DNA from: Hippasteria phrygiana
Lineage: Eukaryota; Echinodermata; Asteroidea; Valvatida; Goniasteridae
Direction: 5' to 3'
Assembly: GCA_037893225.1 (NCBI GenBank)
Contig: JAZGUH010000145.1
Location: 434,001-498,000, forward strand
Length of the DNA stretch: 64,000 nt
The notes beneath the pieces are model-generated. The model ran no database searches. It was not told the DNA's origin and saw only the letters and a program-made list of their open reading frames with translations. Shown one piece after another: positions 63,351 to 64,000 of this stretch. How positions within the stretch are numbered: the first letter of the stretch is position 1; every line of letters starts with the position of its first letter. Both the position numbers and the translations under genes were made by a program.

Positions 63351-64000
63351 TTTCAGATTTGATGACAGCATGTACATTTGTCAGTGAAGATGGCAGTGGA
63401 TCAAACAGAATTGAGCTGCAGTACCTAACTTTTGCCATATCTTAAGAACTTTATTCAACACTTTCTTTAATAAACCACCTTTTGTGTACTTACAGACAGC
63501 AATATTGAACAAATGGAAGTCAGACTTTTGCAATTGAAATTTACAGTGATATGGTACAAATAAGCGATGGGTTTCACATGTAACATTGACACCAGTGTCC
63601 ATGTTACATGGAAAATCCACACAAAATCATATTTTATGCCTCATATTTACTGAAGAGGTCTGATTTTCATATCTTTTCATTAGAGATGTATATCCTTAAC
63701 TAGTTCATAAAATGCAGACATGTTCAAGGCAAATCAATGGAAATATGTCAGAAAATGTGTTTTTGTTTCACATGTAACACGAACACCATATATTTTTCAT
63801 TTACGGAATGACCCATAAGCCTATATCTACCAGCTTTCTTAGAAGAGTCGCAAGTTTCATACCCTAATAAGACCTACTTATAAGTTTATAAAATTAGTAA
63901 CAATTAGACAAATTAATAAAAGCAGAGAGAATATAATGACATTTTAAGGTACTGGTTTCACGTGTAACAGGACACCAAATTTGGAGGAATGTCACACATT
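63351..64000. other. No recognisable gene; CACATGTAACA words
   Basis: AT-rich. TTTCACATGTAACA or TTTCACGTGTAACA occurs at about 63570, 63767 and 63957, each followed by ACACCA within a few bases, suggesting a loose repeat of about 190 bp. A 79-codon minus-strand ORF is unrecognised. Confidence 0.45.

Overview
The window reads as repeat-dense nuclear DNA of an animal, most plausibly a marine invertebrate. TACATGTACATG microsatellites are scattered through it, GT-AG splice junctions are visible, Gypsy, jockey/CR1-type, hAT, Kolobok-like and CACTA-like elements coexist, and an exon pair matches the animal Hsp70 relative HSPA14. An echinoderm, hemichordate or lancelet would fit, but the sequence alone does not decide. 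Nothing here is bacterial: there are no operons, ribosome binding sites or CRISPR arrays.

Layout. 1-8.2 kb: a decayed non-LTR retrotransposon (minus strand) cut in two by a 6.0 kb CACTA-like element (1387-7387), which is itself full of nested inverted-repeat elements, including one built from 17-bp tandem repeats (5034-6277). 8.2-15.8 kb: a 1.15 kb inverted-repeat element with a 9-bp target duplication carrying a RecQ-like helicase fragment; a 3.57 kb hAT-like element (10945-14515) with the same hexamer repeat at both ends; and two Kolobok-like elements with THAP exons in opposite orientation. 16.1-17.2 kb: a 202-bp tandem array whose last unit is inverted. 18.6-27.7 kb: a decayed Gypsy retrotransposon on the minus strand (gag, pol broken by a 5-bp duplication, unequal LTRs) with an extra SGNH-hydrolase-like ORF between pol and the 3' LTR. 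28.4-31.6 kb: more hAT-like elements, each with its own short repeat. 32.5-43.5 kb: a full-length, apparently very young Gypsy retrotransposon on the plus strand with 2,490-bp LTRs and open gag and pol. 43.9-44.25 kb: two exons of an HSPA14-like host gene, the second frameshifted. 46.5-50.8 kb: a 5'-truncated LINE tail, repeats with about 24 TGACGTCA palindromes, and a 66-bp satellite. 50.9-57.0 kb: a probable 6.0 kb hAT-like element containing a 4 kb foldback with arms of about 1.9 kb. 57.0-64.0 kb: minisatellites, isolated candidate host exons (including two divergent first-exon candidates near 60.0-60.65 kb) and a 1.28 kb tandem duplication.

How the parts fit: host coding content is minimal. 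The window mainly records successive insertions. Exact target duplications give the order of events: the LINE was cut by the CACTA-like element, which received inverted-repeat elements that in turn contain others. The least ordinary items are the SGNH ORF in the Gypsy element, the hAT-like family whose members carry a private repeat matched at both ends, the helicase-bearing 9-bp-duplication element, and the duplicated 136-bp segment inside the young Gypsy LTR. All calls are from reading the sequence; no alignment or database search was run.
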